Shown here in pieces: positions 9,417-18,324 of a DNA stretch of 64,000 nucleotides. The stretch covers positions 62,001-126,000 of the forward strand of contig NZ_JACMYG010000001.1 of assembly GCF_014236655.1 (NCBI RefSeq), read 5' to 3'. The notes below the pieces were generated by a model that ran no database searches, had not been told where the DNA came from, and saw only the letters and a program-made list of their open reading frames with translations. The stretch comes from Pseudomonas kielensis. GTDB lineage: Bacteria; Pseudomonadota; Gammaproteobacteria; Pseudomonadales; Pseudomonadaceae. The stretch's first letter is position 1, and every line of letters starts with the position of its first letter. Both the position numbers and the translations under genes were made by a program.

Positions 9417-9734
9417 GTATTCACTCCCTGTTGAATCATTTGTCTACTGCTCGGGGGACATCTTGACCAGTAATATGATGCCGGCCAAGGCGTGATAACC
9501 GCCAAAAACCGGGCTAAACAACTAATTTAAGCGACAAACTTCTTCGAAATCCTCAAGCCAGCCCAGTGATTTTCCGCTGCGCAAACCGGGGGATCGAGCA
9601 AGGCTGCACGGGGTCGCGAACCAGGTCGCGAACTCAGGCGGGCGCTAGTATAAGCGTGATGAACGACGGTTCCTGCCCTGGGGAAACCGCCAAAGCTGAT
9701 AGGTGCTGAGTGAAATTTCGCTATGTAAGGGCGA
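9417..9734. other. Intergenic region between the lysR and arsR-type genes
   Basis: This 318 bp gap lies between the 3' end of the LysR gene and the 5' end of the ArsR-type gene, both on the minus strand. It should hold the promoter of the ArsR-type gene. I see no ORF, RNA gene or clear terminator in it. Confidence 0.5.
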
Positions 9735-10664
9735 TTAATGGCTCATGACAAATCTTGTCGAAAATTGACCACTCAAATGCTCACACCGACGCTTGAGCAT
9801 TTCCCTTAGCAGGTTCACCGGCTTACTCAATTGGGCGCGATGGGCGCACAACAAATTCAGCGGTGCACGCTCGCCCTGCAACTCCGGCAGCAGCACCGTC
9901 AAGCGCCCGGCCTGCACGTCGGCGGCCACGTCCAGCCAGGACTTGTAGGCAATCCCGGCCCCCGCCACCGCCCACAGGCGCACCACATCGGCGTCATCAC
10001 TGAAACGATCACCGCTGACCGTCAGGCTCACGTCCCGCTTGCCATCGTGAAAGCGCCAATGGTCGTGAACCCGACTGCCCAGCATGTACAGCAGGCAATT
10101 GTGCTGGGCCAGTTGTTCCAGTTGGCACGGTACGCCACACCTCGCCAGGTATTGCGGGGCGGCACACAACACCCGGCGATTGTCCGGGGCAATGGGCAGC
10201 GCCACGAGGCTTGAGTCTTCCGGCTCGCCATACCGCAGGGCGACGTCCACCGGCTGGCGGAACAGATCGGCGATCCGGTCGCCCAGCAGCAGGCGCACCG
10301 TGAGCAGGGGATGCTCACGCTGGAACTCGTCCAGCCAGGGCAACAACAGATTGCGTCCGAAGTCCGAAGGCGCCGACAGTTGCAGGACCCCGCTGACCTG
10401 GTCCTGGCCGCGCGCCAGCAACCGCCGTCCTTCATCCAGCTGGCCCAATGCCGCGCGGGCATACACCAGGAACCCCTCGCCTTCCGCAGTCAGGCGCAAG
10501 CTACGGGTGGAACGCGCCAACAGCCGCGCCCCCAGTTGCTGCTCGATCCGCTTCAGCGCCGCGCTGGCCACCGCCGGCGACATGTCCATGCCCCGTGCCG
10601 CCGCCGACAGGCTACCCAGGTCAGCCGCCCGCACAAACAGCAACAAGTCATCGAAACGCAGCAT
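9735..10664 (-). CDS. LysR-family transcriptional regulator
   Basis: The 309-residue protein has the LysR winged helix at residues 1-60 (LRFDDLLLFVRAADLGSLS, then AALKRIEQQLGARLL). The effector-binding domain follows, with the VDVALRYGEPEDSS segment common to the CrgA/AaeR-like subgroup. I chose ATG 10664 (MLRFDDLL); the upstream in-frame start adds nine residues without family similarity. The gene is divergent from the MDR dehydrogenase at 10782, with a palindrome in the gap that is a likely binding site, so the dehydrogenase is the expected target. Confidence 0.9.
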   Translation of the reverse strand: MLRFDDLLLFVRAADLGSLSAAARGMDMSPAVASAALKRIEQQLGARLLARSTRSLRLTAEGEGFLVYARAALGQLDEGRRLLARGQDQVSGVLQLSAPSDFGRNLLLPWLDEFQREHPLLTVRLLLGDRIADLFRQPVDVALRYGEPEDSSLVALPIAPDNRRVLCAAPQYLARCGVPCQLEQLAQHNCLLYMLGSRVHDHWRFHDGKRDVSLTVSGDRFSDDADVVRLWAVAGAGIAYKSWLDVAADVQAGRLTVLLPELQGERAPLNLLCAHRAQLSKPVNLLREMLKRRCEHLSGQFSTRFVMSH

Positions 10665-10718
10665 CGGCGCCCTCGCATTATCAAAAAACAATTGAAAGAG
10701 ACTGTGCTTTTAGCGGGT

Positions 10719-10735
10719 TTTATCTTGCAGATAAA
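10719..10735. promoter_or_regulatory. Likely LysR-type operator in the divergent promoter
   Basis: TTTATCT-TGC-AGATAAA is a perfect 17 bp palindrome centred between the divergent lysR and dehydrogenase starts. It contains the T-N11-A pattern typical of LysR-type regulator sites. An AT-rich stretch alongside could provide the promoter. Confidence 0.6.
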
Positions 10736-10781
10736 TAGCCAATCATCTGCTGCATCCCATGACCACCGAGCCCAACCACCC

Positions 10782-11795
10782 ATGAAAGCCATCGCCTACT
10801 ACCACAGCTTGCCCATCAGCGACCCGAACGCCCTGCAGGACATCGAGCTGCCAGCACCCGTCGCCGGTCCCCGTGACGTGCTGGTGGAAGTCAAAGCCAT
10901 CTCCGTCAACCCGGTGGACACCAAGGTCCGCCAGAACGTCGCCCCTGAAGGTGGCGCCGCCAAAGTCCTGGGCTGGGATGTGGCCGGCGTGGTCAAGGCA
11001 GTCGGCACCGACGTGAGCCTGTTCAAGCCCGGTGACAAGGTCTACTACGCCGGTTCCATCGCCCGCGCCGGGGGCAACAGCGAGTTGCACGTGGTCGACG
11101 AGCGGATTGTCGGCCACATGCCCAAGTCCCTGGGTTTTGCCGAGGCCGCAGCGCTGCCGCTGACGGCGATTACCGCCTGGGAACTGCTGTTCGAACGCCT
11201 GCAGGTGCGCGAAGGCAACACTGACGAAGGGCAAAGCCTGCTGATCGTCGGCGCTGCCGGTGGCGTCGGCTCGATCCTCACCCAACTGGCCAGCCGGCTC
11301 ACGGCCCTGAAGGTCATTGGCACCGCCTCGCGCCCAGAAACCCACGCCTGGGTAGAAACCCTGGGCGCCGACCTGGTCATCGATCACCGCCTGCCGCTGA
11401 GCGAAGAGCTCAAGCGCGTCGGTCAGCCCCAGGTCACCCATGTGGCGAGCCTGACCCAGACCGACCAGCACTTCGCCCAACTGGTGGAGGCCCTGGCGCC
11501 CCAAGGCAAACTTGCACTGATCGACGATCCCAAGGCGCTGGACATCACCCAGCTCAAACGCAAGAGCCTGTCGCTGCATTGGGAGTTCATGTACACCCGC
11601 TCGCTGTTCGAGACCGCCGACATGCTGGAGCAGCACAAGCTGCTCAACCGGGTCGCCGCGCTGATCGATGACGGCACCTTGCAGACCACCGTCGGCGAGC
11701 ACTTTGGCACCATCAATGCGGCCAATCTGCGACGGGCCCATGAGCTGCTGGAGAGCGGCACCGCCAAGGGCAAGATTGTCCTCGAAGGCTTCTGA
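10782..11795 (+). CDS. Zinc-type alcohol dehydrogenase-like / quinone oxidoreductase (MDR)
   Basis: The 337-residue protein is a medium-chain dehydrogenase/reductase. It has the N-terminal GroES-like fold with SVNPVDTKVR and GWDVAGVV, then a Rossmann nucleotide-binding domain with VGAAGGVGS near residue 165 for NAD(P)H. It fits the zinc-binding alcohol dehydrogenase / NADPH:quinone reductase subfamily. It lacks the cysteine-rich structural-zinc loop of classical alcohol dehydrogenases, which points to a quinone or enone reductase. ATG 10782 fits the conserved MKAIAYY start. It is divergent from a LysR gene and followed by a 12 bp stem-loop. Confidence 0.88.
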   Translation: MKAIAYYHSLPISDPNALQDIELPAPVAGPRDVLVEVKAISVNPVDTKVRQNVAPEGGAAKVLGWDVAGVVKAVGTDVSLFKPGDKVYYAGSIARAGGNSELHVVDERIVGHMPKSLGFAEAAALPLTAITAWELLFERLQVREGNTDEGQSLLIVGAAGGVGSILTQLASRLTALKVIGTASRPETHAWVETLGADLVIDHRLPLSEELKRVGQPQVTHVASLTQTDQHFAQLVEALAPQGKLALIDDPKALDITQLKRKSLSLHWEFMYTRSLFETADMLEQHKLLNRVAALIDDGTLQTTVGEHFGTINAANLRRAHELLESGTAKGKIVLEGF

Positions 11796-11810
11796 ATGTG
11801 AAGGGACGGA

Positions 11811-11840
11811 CCCTGTGCGCAAGGGGAATTGCGCACAGGG
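11811..11840. terminator. Stem-loop after the MDR gene
   Basis: CCCTGTGCGCAA and TTGCGCACAGGG form a perfect 12 bp stem with a 6-base loop, 16 bp past the dehydrogenase stop. No T-run follows, so terminator strength is uncertain. Confidence 0.65.
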
Positions 11841-11941
11841 CACCGTCAGTCAGAGAGTTGATCCGTGTCACAACTTTGCGTGGGTTCGAGACTACAATCG
11901 ACAGCTCATGCAGTGCTTTCTTTTACGCACGGAGGTCAGCA

Positions 11942-12112
11942 ATGAAGATCCTGATAAAAGAACTGGCAAAATCCCGGTGGCAAGTGCGCCTGGATAATCA
12001 AGCCGTAAACTTCCGCTCCGAAGCCGAAGCCCGGGCTTTTACCTCGACCCTCGAGGCCCGCTTGCACGCCCCCCATTACCTTCCCGAACCCCAGCAACGC
12101 GCGGCCGGCTGA
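11942..12112 (+). CDS. Small conserved protein of unknown function, 56 residues
   Basis: ATG 11942 is preceded by GGAGG at ideal spacing. The 56-residue product begins MKILIKELAKSRWQVRL and has a charged, probably helical middle (SEAEARAFTSTLEARL). It has no signal peptide, helix long enough to cross a membrane, or cysteines. I recognise it only as a small protein seen beside Bcr/CflA pumps in pseudomonads. Its stop is one base from the stop of the convergent pump gene. The strong ribosome site and coding-like composition support a real gene, but no function can be proposed. Confidence 0.65.
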   Translation: MKILIKELAKSRWQVRLDNQAVNFRSEAEARAFTSTLEARLHAPHYLPEPQQRAAG

Positions 12113-12113
12113 C

Positions 12114-13307
12114 TCACACTGGCACCTGCGCCGCACGGGCGACTTGCAGGCGACGGGTGAGCATCGCGACGCTCACCACCAATATCCCGCACAGGCTGAT
12201 GACCATCGCCATCGGCATGGCCGTGCCGTCGTGCAACACCCCCACCAATGCCGCTGCCCCGGCGGCGACACTGAACTGCAGGCAGCCAAGCATGGCCGAG
12301 GCACTGCCGGCGCGCGCGCCCTGCCCGCTCATCGCGCAGGCTGCGGCGTTGGGGATGATGCAGCCCAGGCTGGCGATGCAGATGAACAGCGGAATCAGCA
12401 AGGGCCAGAGTTGTTCGGTGTGCAGCGTGCTGACCGCCAGCAGGGTCAGGCCCGCCGCCAGATAGACCCACACCGCGCGCGCCAGCAGGAACGCCGGCCC
12501 GCGCTTGGACAGCAAGCGCGCATTGAGTTGCGCCACCAGAATGAAACCTGCCGCGTTGATGCCGAACAGCCAGCCGAAATGCTCCGGCGGCACGCCGTAC
12601 AGCTTGATAAACACGAAGGGTGAACCGGCGATGTAGGCAAACATCCCGGCGATCGCAATGCCCCCGGTCAGGGCGTGTCCGAGGAAGACCTTGTCCGCAA
12701 GCAACCGACCGTACTGACGCAGCGCGCCGGACAATGGCTGGCGTGGCTGGTTGGCCGGCAGACTTTCCGGCAGGCCCAGGGCAACGGCCAGGGCAGACAG
12801 GGCGCTGAACGCGGTCAAGGCAATGAAGATCGACTGCCAGCCATGCAAGTTAACCAGCAACCCACCCAGCATCGGGGCGAGGATCGGGGCCAGGCCCATC
12901 ACCAGCATCAATTGTGAAAAGACTTTGGCCGAGCCCACCGCATCACACTTGTCGCTGACCACCGCGCGGGAAATCACCATCCCGGCGCAACCGCCGAGGG
13001 CCTGCACAAAACGCGCGGCGATCAACCCATCCAGGCTCGGGGCGAAGGCACACGCCAGCGAAGCCAGGGTGAACAGCGTCACGCCCACCAGCAGCGGAAT
13101 GCGCCGACCGAAACGATCAGCCACCGGCCCATAGGCCAACTGTCCCAGCGACAAACCGAGGAAGTACGAGGCCAGGGTCATCTGCACGTGTTTTTCGTCG
13201 GTGCCGAACGCAGCAGCCATGGCCGGGAACGCGGGCAGGTAGAAATCGATGGCCAGCGGCCCAAAAGCGCTCAAGGCGCCAAGAATCAGAATGGTACGGA
13301 AATTCAT
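12114..13307 (-). CDS. Bcr/CflA family multidrug efflux MFS transporter
   Basis: The 397-residue product is a 12-helix drug:H+ antiporter of the Bcr/CflA family. Helix 1 carries FGPLAIDFYLPAFP, the loop after helix 2 has YGPVADRFGRR, and helix 4-5 has RFVQALGGCAGMVISRAVV, a family hallmark. Homologues export bicyclomycin, chloramphenicol or sulfonamides, and some export cysteine or arabinose. It is monocistronic and convergent with the 56-residue gene. No dedicated regulator lies next to it. Confidence 0.9.
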   Translation of the reverse strand: MNFRTILILGALSAFGPLAIDFYLPAFPAMAAAFGTDEKHVQMTLASYFLGLSLGQLAYGPVADRFGRRIPLLVGVTLFTLASLACAFAPSLDGLIAARFVQALGGCAGMVISRAVVSDKCDAVGSAKVFSQLMLVMGLAPILAPMLGGLLVNLHGWQSIFIALTAFSALSALAVALGLPESLPANQPRQPLSGALRQYGRLLADKVFLGHALTGGIAIAGMFAYIAGSPFVFIKLYGVPPEHFGWLFGINAAGFILVAQLNARLLSKRGPAFLLARAVWVYLAAGLTLLAVSTLHTEQLWPLLIPLFICIASLGCIIPNAAACAMSGQGARAGSASAMLGCLQFSVAAGAAALVGVLHDGTAMPMAMVISLCGILVVSVAMLTRRLQVARAAQVPV

Positions 13308-13397
13308 CAGGCGTCCAGCTCACATCAGTCGGCAGCCCGACAGTCTAGCCGCGCTTGGACGCCTTGAACATTCCGATAGCTCGCTAACTAACAAGTT

Positions 13398-13598
13398 TCA
13401 TCCAGCCAACTTGACCGCATACCCTTCCTCGCTGATCGCACTGATCACCTGCTCGGCCGACAAGCTGCTTTCCACACCCACTTCCTTCGCCGCCAGGTCG
13501 ATCCGCACACTGGCCGCCGGATCCTTGGCCTGCAGGGCCTGGGTAATGGTCCGGACGCAGTGACCGCACGACATACCTTGAACGTTGAATACTTGCAT
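13398..13598 (-). CDS. copZ: CopZ-like copper chaperone (heavy-metal-associated domain)
   Basis: The 66-residue protein is a single HMA domain with the Cu(I)-binding motif GMSCGHC at residues 8-14. Such proteins carry Cu(I) in the cytoplasm and hand it to P-type ATPases such as CueA. ATG 13598 has an AGGAG ribosome site; the longer upstream frame has no family similarity. A CueR-type box lies upstream on the minus strand, so expression is probably induced by copper together with the nearby cueA. It is transcribed away from cueA. Confidence 0.93.
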   Translation of the reverse strand: MQVFNVQGMSCGHCVRTITQALQAKDPAASVRIDLAAKEVGVESSLSAEQVISAISEEGYAVKLAG

Positions 13599-13634
13599 GG
13601 GGCATCTCCTTTGATGGGGTTGGCAGCAGTCTTG

Positions 13635-13655
13635 AGCTTGCCACCATGGCAAGGT
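13635..13655 (-). promoter_or_regulatory. CueR box / copper-responsive promoter of copZ
   Basis: Read on the minus strand, ACCTTGCCA-TGG-TGGCAAGCT is a near-perfect inverted repeat of the CueR type. It overlaps a TTGACC -35 element, with the -10 placed beyond it as in MerR-family promoters with long spacers. It closely resembles the box in front of cueA. Confidence 0.85.
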
Positions 13656-13744
13656 CAAGTTCCGCGATAAACGGCCGGGCTGGCATTGCACCGCTTGCTC
13701 GGTCAAGCTTGGCCATCCATGACATATAAGCAGGAGACTCAGCC

Positions 13745-14122
13745 ATGCGCTGGCACGCTTTCAGCCTACTGGGCATGCTCAGTCTTTGCGCCGCCGCCTC
13801 GCCGGCCAGTGCAGAAGACTACGCAGTACTGATCATTTCGCGCGAGCGCCTGGAAGTCGCGACCCCGTGCGAAATCGGGGTGTACATCCAGGACCAGCTG
13901 TCCGCGCGGCTGTTCCAGGAGCAGAGCACCTCGTTCAACCTGCCGCCCGGCAACTTCTCCCTGCGCCTGAAACTGCTGCCCGGCCAGGTGCCCGGCTGCA
14001 ACCCCGGGATGCTTGCCCCCGGCTCACAGAACATCACCCTGCGCGCCGGTGATCTCCACAAATACCGCATCGCCATGAACGCCCAGGGCATGTACCTGAA
14101 GCAGGAACCATTGGGTTACTGA
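13745..14122 (+). CDS. Small periplasmic protein of unknown function between two copper genes
   Basis: The 125-residue product has a signal peptide at residues 1-23 (hydrophobic core, ASPASA cleavage region). A compact domain follows with two cysteines that could pair (CEIGVYIQ and GCNPGM). GGAG precedes ATG 13745. No Pfam family comes to mind, though similar proteins occur in pseudomonads. It lies between copZ, transcribed the other way, and cueA. There is no Met-rich or His-rich stretch typical of periplasmic copper proteins, so a copper role rests on location only. Confidence 0.75.
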   Translation: MRWHAFSLLGMLSLCAAASPASAEDYAVLIISRERLEVATPCEIGVYIQDQLSARLFQEQSTSFNLPPGNFSLRLKLLPGQVPGCNPGMLAPGSQNITLRAGDLHKYRIAMNAQGMYLKQEPLGY

Positions 14123-14166
14123 ACCCCGCCCCCACAAGGGGTGTGGCGTTTTGCACATGGCGCTTG

Positions 14167-14187
14167 ACCTTGCCAGCATGGCAAGGT
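14167..14187 (+). promoter_or_regulatory. CueR box / copper-responsive promoter of cueA
   Basis: ACCTTGCCA-GCA-TGGCAAGGT is a perfect inverted repeat with a 3-base centre. It overlaps a TTGACC -35 at 14164-14169 and a -10 near 14188-14194, so the spacer is about 19 bp. This is the classic MerR/CueR promoter layout, as at E. coli copA. cueA starts 37 bp downstream. Confidence 0.92.
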
Positions 14188-14223
14188 TGAACCTGTAGGT
14201 CATTTCTACAGGGAGTAAGACCG

Positions 14224-16620
14224 ATGTCCGATTCCACCACCTTCGATCTGCCGATTGCCGGCATGACCTGCGCCAGTTGCGCCGGGCGCGTCGAGCGGGC
14301 GCTGACTAAAGTCGAGGGCGCCACCGCTGTCAGCGTCAACCTGGCGACCGAACAGGCGCGCGTCCAGGCTCCGCACGACAGCTTGCCGGCACTGATACAG
14401 GCCGTTCAGCAAGCCGGCTACAGCGTCCCCGCCCAGAGCCTGGAACTGAGCATCGGCGGCATGACCTGCGCCTCGTGCGCCGGCCGTATCGAGCGCGCGC
14501 TGCTCAAGGTGGCCGGGGTCAAAAGCGTCAGCGTCAACCTGGCCAGCGAACGGGCACACCTGAAGTTGCTCAGCCAGATTGACCCGCACGTGCTGATCAA
14601 TGCCGTGACCAAGGCCGGTTACAGCGCCAGCGTCTGGCAAGCCGAGCAACGCTCCAACGACGACCAGCAACAACGCCTGCAGCGTGAACGCTGGAGCGTC
14701 CTGCTGGCCGTGCTCCTGGCGTTGCCACTGGTGCTGCCGATGCTGGTGCAACCCTTCGGCCTGCACTGGATGCTCCCGGCCTGGGTGCAGTTCATCCTGG
14801 CCACGCCGGTGCAGTTCATCTTCGGTGCGCGTTTTTATGTCGCCGCCTGGAAAGCCGTGCGCGCCGGTGCCGGCAACATGGACTTGCTGGTCGCCCTGGG
14901 CACCAGCGCCGGGTATGGCTTGAGCATCTACCTGTGGGCAACCGCCAGCGCGGGCACCGAACCCCACCTGTACTTCGAAGCCTCGGCCGTGGTCATCGCC
15001 CTGGTCTTGCTCGGCAAGTACCTGGAGAGCCGCGCCAAACGCCAGACCGCCAGCGCCATTCGGGCCCTTGAAGCCTTGCGCCCGGAGCGAGCGATCCAGG
15101 TGATCGACGGTCGCGAACAGGACGTTGCCATCAGCGCCCTGCGCCTGGGTGACCTGGTGCTGGTCAAGCCCGGCGAACGGTTCCCGGTGGACGGTGAGGT
15201 GGTCGAGGGCCAGAGCCACGCCGACGAAGCCCTGATCAGCGGTGAAAGCCTGCCGGTGCCCAAGCAGCCCGGCGACAGCGTCACCGGTGGCGCCATCAAC
15301 GGCGAAGGCCGCCTGCTGGTGCGCACCCAGGCCCTCGGGGCAGAAACCGTGCTGGCGCGGATCATCCGCCTGGTCGAAGACGCCCAGGCGGGCAAGGCGC
15401 CGATTCAAAAGCTGGTGGACAAGGTCAGCCAGGTGTTCGTGCCGGTGGTGCTGCTGCTGGCCCTGGCCACCCTGATCGGTTGGTGGCTGTACGGCGCCCC
15501 TCTGGAAACCGCCGTCATCAACGCGGTGGCCGTGCTGGTGATCGCCTGTCCTTGTGCACTGGGCCTGGCCACGCCCACCGCGATCATGGCCGGAACCGGC
15601 GTCGCCGCCCGTCACGGCATTCTGATCAAGGACGCCGAAGCCCTGGAGCGCGCCCACGAAGTCAGCGTGGTGGTATTCGACAAGACCGGCACACTGACCT
15701 CCGGCACCCCGCGCATCGCCCACTTCAGCGCCGTCGACGGCAACGAAGCGACGCTGTTGCAACAAGCCGGCGCCCTGCAACGCGGTAGCGAACACCCGCT
15801 GGCCAAGGCCGTGCTGGATGCCTGTGCCGAGCGTGACCTGGCCGTGGCCGACGTCACGGCCAGCCAGTCCCTGACCGGTCGCGGCATTGCCGGCACCCTG
15901 GACGGTCGGCGATTGGCCCTGGGCAATCGCCGCCTGCTCGAGGAAAGCGGCTTGAGCGCCGGATCCCTGGCAGACTCGGCCACGGCCTGGGAAGCAGAAG
16001 GCCGGACACTGTCCTGGTTGATCGAACAAAGCCCCGAGTCGCGGGTACTGGGCCTGTTCGCCTTTGGCGACACCCTCAAGCCCGGCGCCCTGCAGGCCAT
16101 CGAGGAATTGAACAGCCAGCACATCGGCAGCCACTTGCTGACAGGCGACAACCGGGGTAGCGCCAAGGTGGTCGCCCAAGCCCTGGGCATCAGCAACGTG
16201 CACGCCGAAGTGCTGCCTGCGGAAAAAGCCTCGACCGTGACCGAACTGAAGAAAACCGGGGTGGTGGCAATGGTCGGCGACGGCATCAACGACGCTCCGG
16301 CGCTGGCGGCGGCGGACATCGGCATCGCCATGGGCGGCGGCACCGACGTGGCCATGCACGCGGCCGGCATCACCCTGATGCGCGGCGACCCGCGCCTGGT
16401 ACCCGCTGCGCTGGAGATCAGCCGCAAGACCTATGCGAAGATCCGCCAGAACCTGTTCTGGGCCTTCGTCTATAACCTGATCGGGATCCCGCTGGCCGCA
16501 TTCGGCCTGCTCAACCCGGTCATGGCCGGTGCAGCGATGGCCCTGTCCAGCGTCAGCGTGGTCAGCAACGCCCTGCTGCTCAAGACCTGGAAACCGAAAA
16601 AACTGGAGGAGCTGGAATGA
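14224..16620 (+). CDS. cueA: Cu(I)-exporting P1B-type ATPase
   Basis: The 798-residue enzyme pumps Cu(I) out of the cytoplasm using ATP. Two N-terminal HMA domains each carry GMTCASC (Cys16/Cys19 and Cys82/Cys85). The transmembrane CPC site that defines copper pumps is at Cys442-Cys444. The phosphorylated aspartate is Asp486 in DKTGT, and the hinge [10 protein letters not shown] is near residue 690. Length and domain order are those of CopA/CueA. A CueR promoter precedes it and the cueR frame overlaps its last four bases, giving a self-regulated cueA-cueR operon with copZ as the likely chaperone. Confidence 0.97.
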   Translation: MSDSTTFDLPIAGMTCASCAGRVERALTKVEGATAVSVNLATEQARVQAPHDSLPALIQAVQQAGYSVPAQSLELSIGGMTCASCAGRIERALLKVAGVKSVSVNLASERAHLKLLSQIDPHVLINAVTKAGYSASVWQAEQRSNDDQQQRLQRERWSVLLAVLLALPLVLPMLVQPFGLHWMLPAWVQFILATPVQFIFGARFYVAAWKAVRAGAGNMDLLVALGTSAGYGLSIYLWATASAGTEPHLYFEASAVVIALVLLGKYLESRAKRQTASAIRALEALRPERAIQVIDGREQDVAISALRLGDLVLVKPGERFPVDGEVVEGQSHADEALISGESLPVPKQPGDSVTGGAINGEGRLLVRTQALGAETVLARIIRLVEDAQAGKAPIQKLVDKVSQVFVPVVLLLALATLIGWWLYGAPLETAVINAVAVLVIACPCALGLATPTAIMAGTGVAARHGILIKDAEALERAHEVSVVVFDKTGTLTSGTPRIAHFSAVDGNEATLLQQAGALQRGSEHPLAKAVLDACAERDLAVADVTASQSLTGRGIAGTLDGRRLALGNRRLLEESGLSAGSLADSATAWEAEGRTLSWLIEQSPESRVLGLFAFGDTLKPGALQAIEELNSQHIGSHLLTGDNRGSAKVVAQALGISNVHAEVLPAEKASTVTELKKTGVVAMVGDGINDAPALAAADIGIAMGGGTDVAMHAAGITLMRGDPRLVPAALEISRKTYAKIRQNLFWAFVYNLIGIPLAAFGLLNPVMAGAAMALSSVSVVSNALLLKTWKPKKLEELE

Positions 16621-17030
16621 ACATCGGCCAAGCCGCCCGCCAAAGTGGCCTGAGCGCCAAGATGATTCGTTATTACGAGTCGATCGGCCTGCTCAAGCCG
16701 GCGCACCGCACCGACAGTGGCTACCGCCTGTATGGCGAACAAGACCTGCACAGCCTGGCCTTCATCAAGCGCTCCCGCGACCTGGGCTTCTCGCTGGAGG
16801 AAGTCGGCAAGCTGCTGGCCCTCTGGCAGGATCGCCAACGGGCCAGCGCCGACGTCAAGGCCCTGGCCCGCCAGCACATTGACGAGCTGAACCAGAAAAT
16901 CCGTGAACTGGGCCAGTTGCGCGACACCCTGCAGGACCTGGTGGAGCATTGCCAGGGCGACCACCGCCCGGACTGCCCGATCCTCAAGGAACTGGCCTCG
17001 GGCTGCTGCGCCAAACCCGCTCATCGCTGA
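16617..17030 (+). CDS. cueR: Copper-responsive MerR-family regulator CueR
   Basis: The 137-residue activator has an N-terminal MerR helix-turn-helix ([19 protein letters not shown]), a long dimerisation helix, and the Cu(I)-binding loop with Cys112 and Cys120 separated by seven residues. These match the numbering in E. coli CueR. The start codon overlaps the cueA stop (ATGA), implying translational coupling. It should bind the two boxes at 13635 and 14167 and open both promoters when Cu(I) is present. An intrinsic terminator follows. Confidence 0.95.
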   Translation: MNIGQAARQSGLSAKMIRYYESIGLLKPAHRTDSGYRLYGEQDLHSLAFIKRSRDLGFSLEEVGKLLALWQDRQRASADVKALARQHIDELNQKIRELGQLRDTLQDLVEHCQGDHRPDCPILKELASGCCAKPAHR

Positions 17031-17047
17031 CCCTGTCGGCATCCCAC

Positions 17048-17074
17048 AAAAAACCCGGCCGAGGCCGGGTTTTT
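17048..17074. terminator. Bidirectional rho-independent terminator
   Basis: ACCCGGCC-GA-GGCCGGGT with an A-run before and a T-run after forms a textbook terminator for cueR. It also serves the convergent kinase gene. Confidence 0.92.
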
Positions 17075-17085
17075 GCTGCAAGCGA

Positions 17086-17979
17086 TTACTGCATCCAGGG
17101 CGGAGGCGGCTCTTCGGCTTTGCTCGGTGGCGCGTCGTCTGCGGCGCGGATCGCCTGGCGGCGCTCCTCGTCCAGGCGAGCGGCTTCGATCTCACGCATG
17201 ATGCCGCCGACGTCCGCCAGTTCTTCCGGCTCGTCGAACTCGCCGGTCAGGATACTGGCCGGGTGCAAGGTCCCGGCTTCATACAGGGCCCACATCTCCT
17301 TGGCGTAGCGGGTGCGCTTGAGCTCCGGGGCAAAGCGCCCGAAGTACGAGGCCATGTTGCCCACATCCCGCTCGAGCATGCTGAAGGCGTGGTTGTTGCC
17401 CGCCGCATCCACCGCTTGCGGCAGGTCGATGATCACCGGACCGTCCGGCGTCAGCAGCACGTTGAACTCCGACAGGTCACCGTGCACCAGACCGGTACAC
17501 AACATCAGCACGATCTGGGAAATCAGGAAAGCGTGATACTCACGGGCCTGATCGGCATCCAGCACCACGTCGTTCAGGCGTGGAGCGGCATCGCCGAACT
17601 CGTCGGCCACCAACTCCATCAGCAGCACGCCTTCCAGGAAGTCGAACGGCTTGGGCACCCGCACCCCAGCACCGGCCAGGCGGAACAACGCCGCCACTTC
17701 GGCGTTCTGCCAGGCATCCTCGGTTTCTTTTTTACCGAACTTGGAGCCCTTGGCCATGGCCCGGGCCTGTCGGCTGTTGCGCACCTTGCGGCCTTCCTGG
17801 TATTCGGCGGCCTGGCGGAAACTGCGTTTATTCGCCTCCTTGTAAACCTTGGCGCAACGTAATTCGTTGCCGCAGCGCACCACATAAACAGCTGCTTCTT
17901 TGCCACTCATGAGTGGGCGCAGCACCTCGTCGACCAGACCGTCCTCGATCAGGGGTTCAATGCGTTTTGGAGTCTTCAT
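17086..17979 (-). CDS. RIO1-type serine/threonine protein kinase
   Basis: The 297-residue protein is a bacterial RIO-family kinase. It shows a GKEAAVYVV nucleotide loop near residue 26, a lysine in LRCAKVYK, the catalytic loop HGDLSEFN near residue 165, and a metal-binding IIDLPQAVD in place of DFG. The C-terminus is acidic and proline-rich (PPSKAEEPPPPWMQ). RIO kinases are best known in archaeal and eukaryotic ribosome maturation; the targets of bacterial members are largely unknown. It is monocistronic and convergent with cueR. Confidence 0.9.
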   Translation of the reverse strand: MKTPKRIEPLIEDGLVDEVLRPLMSGKEAAVYVVRCGNELRCAKVYKEANKRSFRQAAEYQEGRKVRNSRQARAMAKGSKFGKKETEDAWQNAEVAALFRLAGAGVRVPKPFDFLEGVLLMELVADEFGDAAPRLNDVVLDADQAREYHAFLISQIVLMLCTGLVHGDLSEFNVLLTPDGPVIIDLPQAVDAAGNNHAFSMLERDVGNMASYFGRFAPELKRTRYAKEMWALYEAGTLHPASILTGEFDEPEELADVGGIMREIEAARLDEERRQAIRAADDAPPSKAEEPPPPWMQ

Positions 17980-18324
17980 CAGCTTTTATTGTGGGTCCTT
18001 TATTACCAAACACGCGAAAGTCATTCGTTATACGGCAATCCACTCACGGCGGGGAGGGGTTGCCGACCTATGAACCCTGTGGATGCACTCAATGTGCCAG
18101 ATTTATCCACTCAACCCTGAGGACCGAGGCAGATCATAGCCCAGACTCTGACTTAGGTTAGCAGGCCGATTAGCAGGCATTTGCGACAGATTGCGCGATC
18201 CAAAAGCCAGCCACGTGTAGGTTTTTTTCCATTAGCCCTCAATTTCCCTCTCCAGCGGCCGAAGTCATCCATGACAAAAGGATTTGTCCGACAATCGGCC
18301 AATAAGAACAAGTGTGGAGCGCGG
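17980..18324. other. Divergent intergenic region between the RIO kinase and chemoreceptor genes
   Basis: This 345 bp region must hold promoters for both flanking genes. An in-frame extension of the chemoreceptor ORF to 18181 exists but has no receptor-like sequence. I see no RNA gene or strong hairpin. Confidence 0.5.

Noticed and set aside
14206-16359. A 717-codon minus-strand ORF opposite cueA
   Set aside because: Rich in Gly, Gln and His in the way GC-rich antisense frames are; the plus strand holds every P-type ATPase motif.
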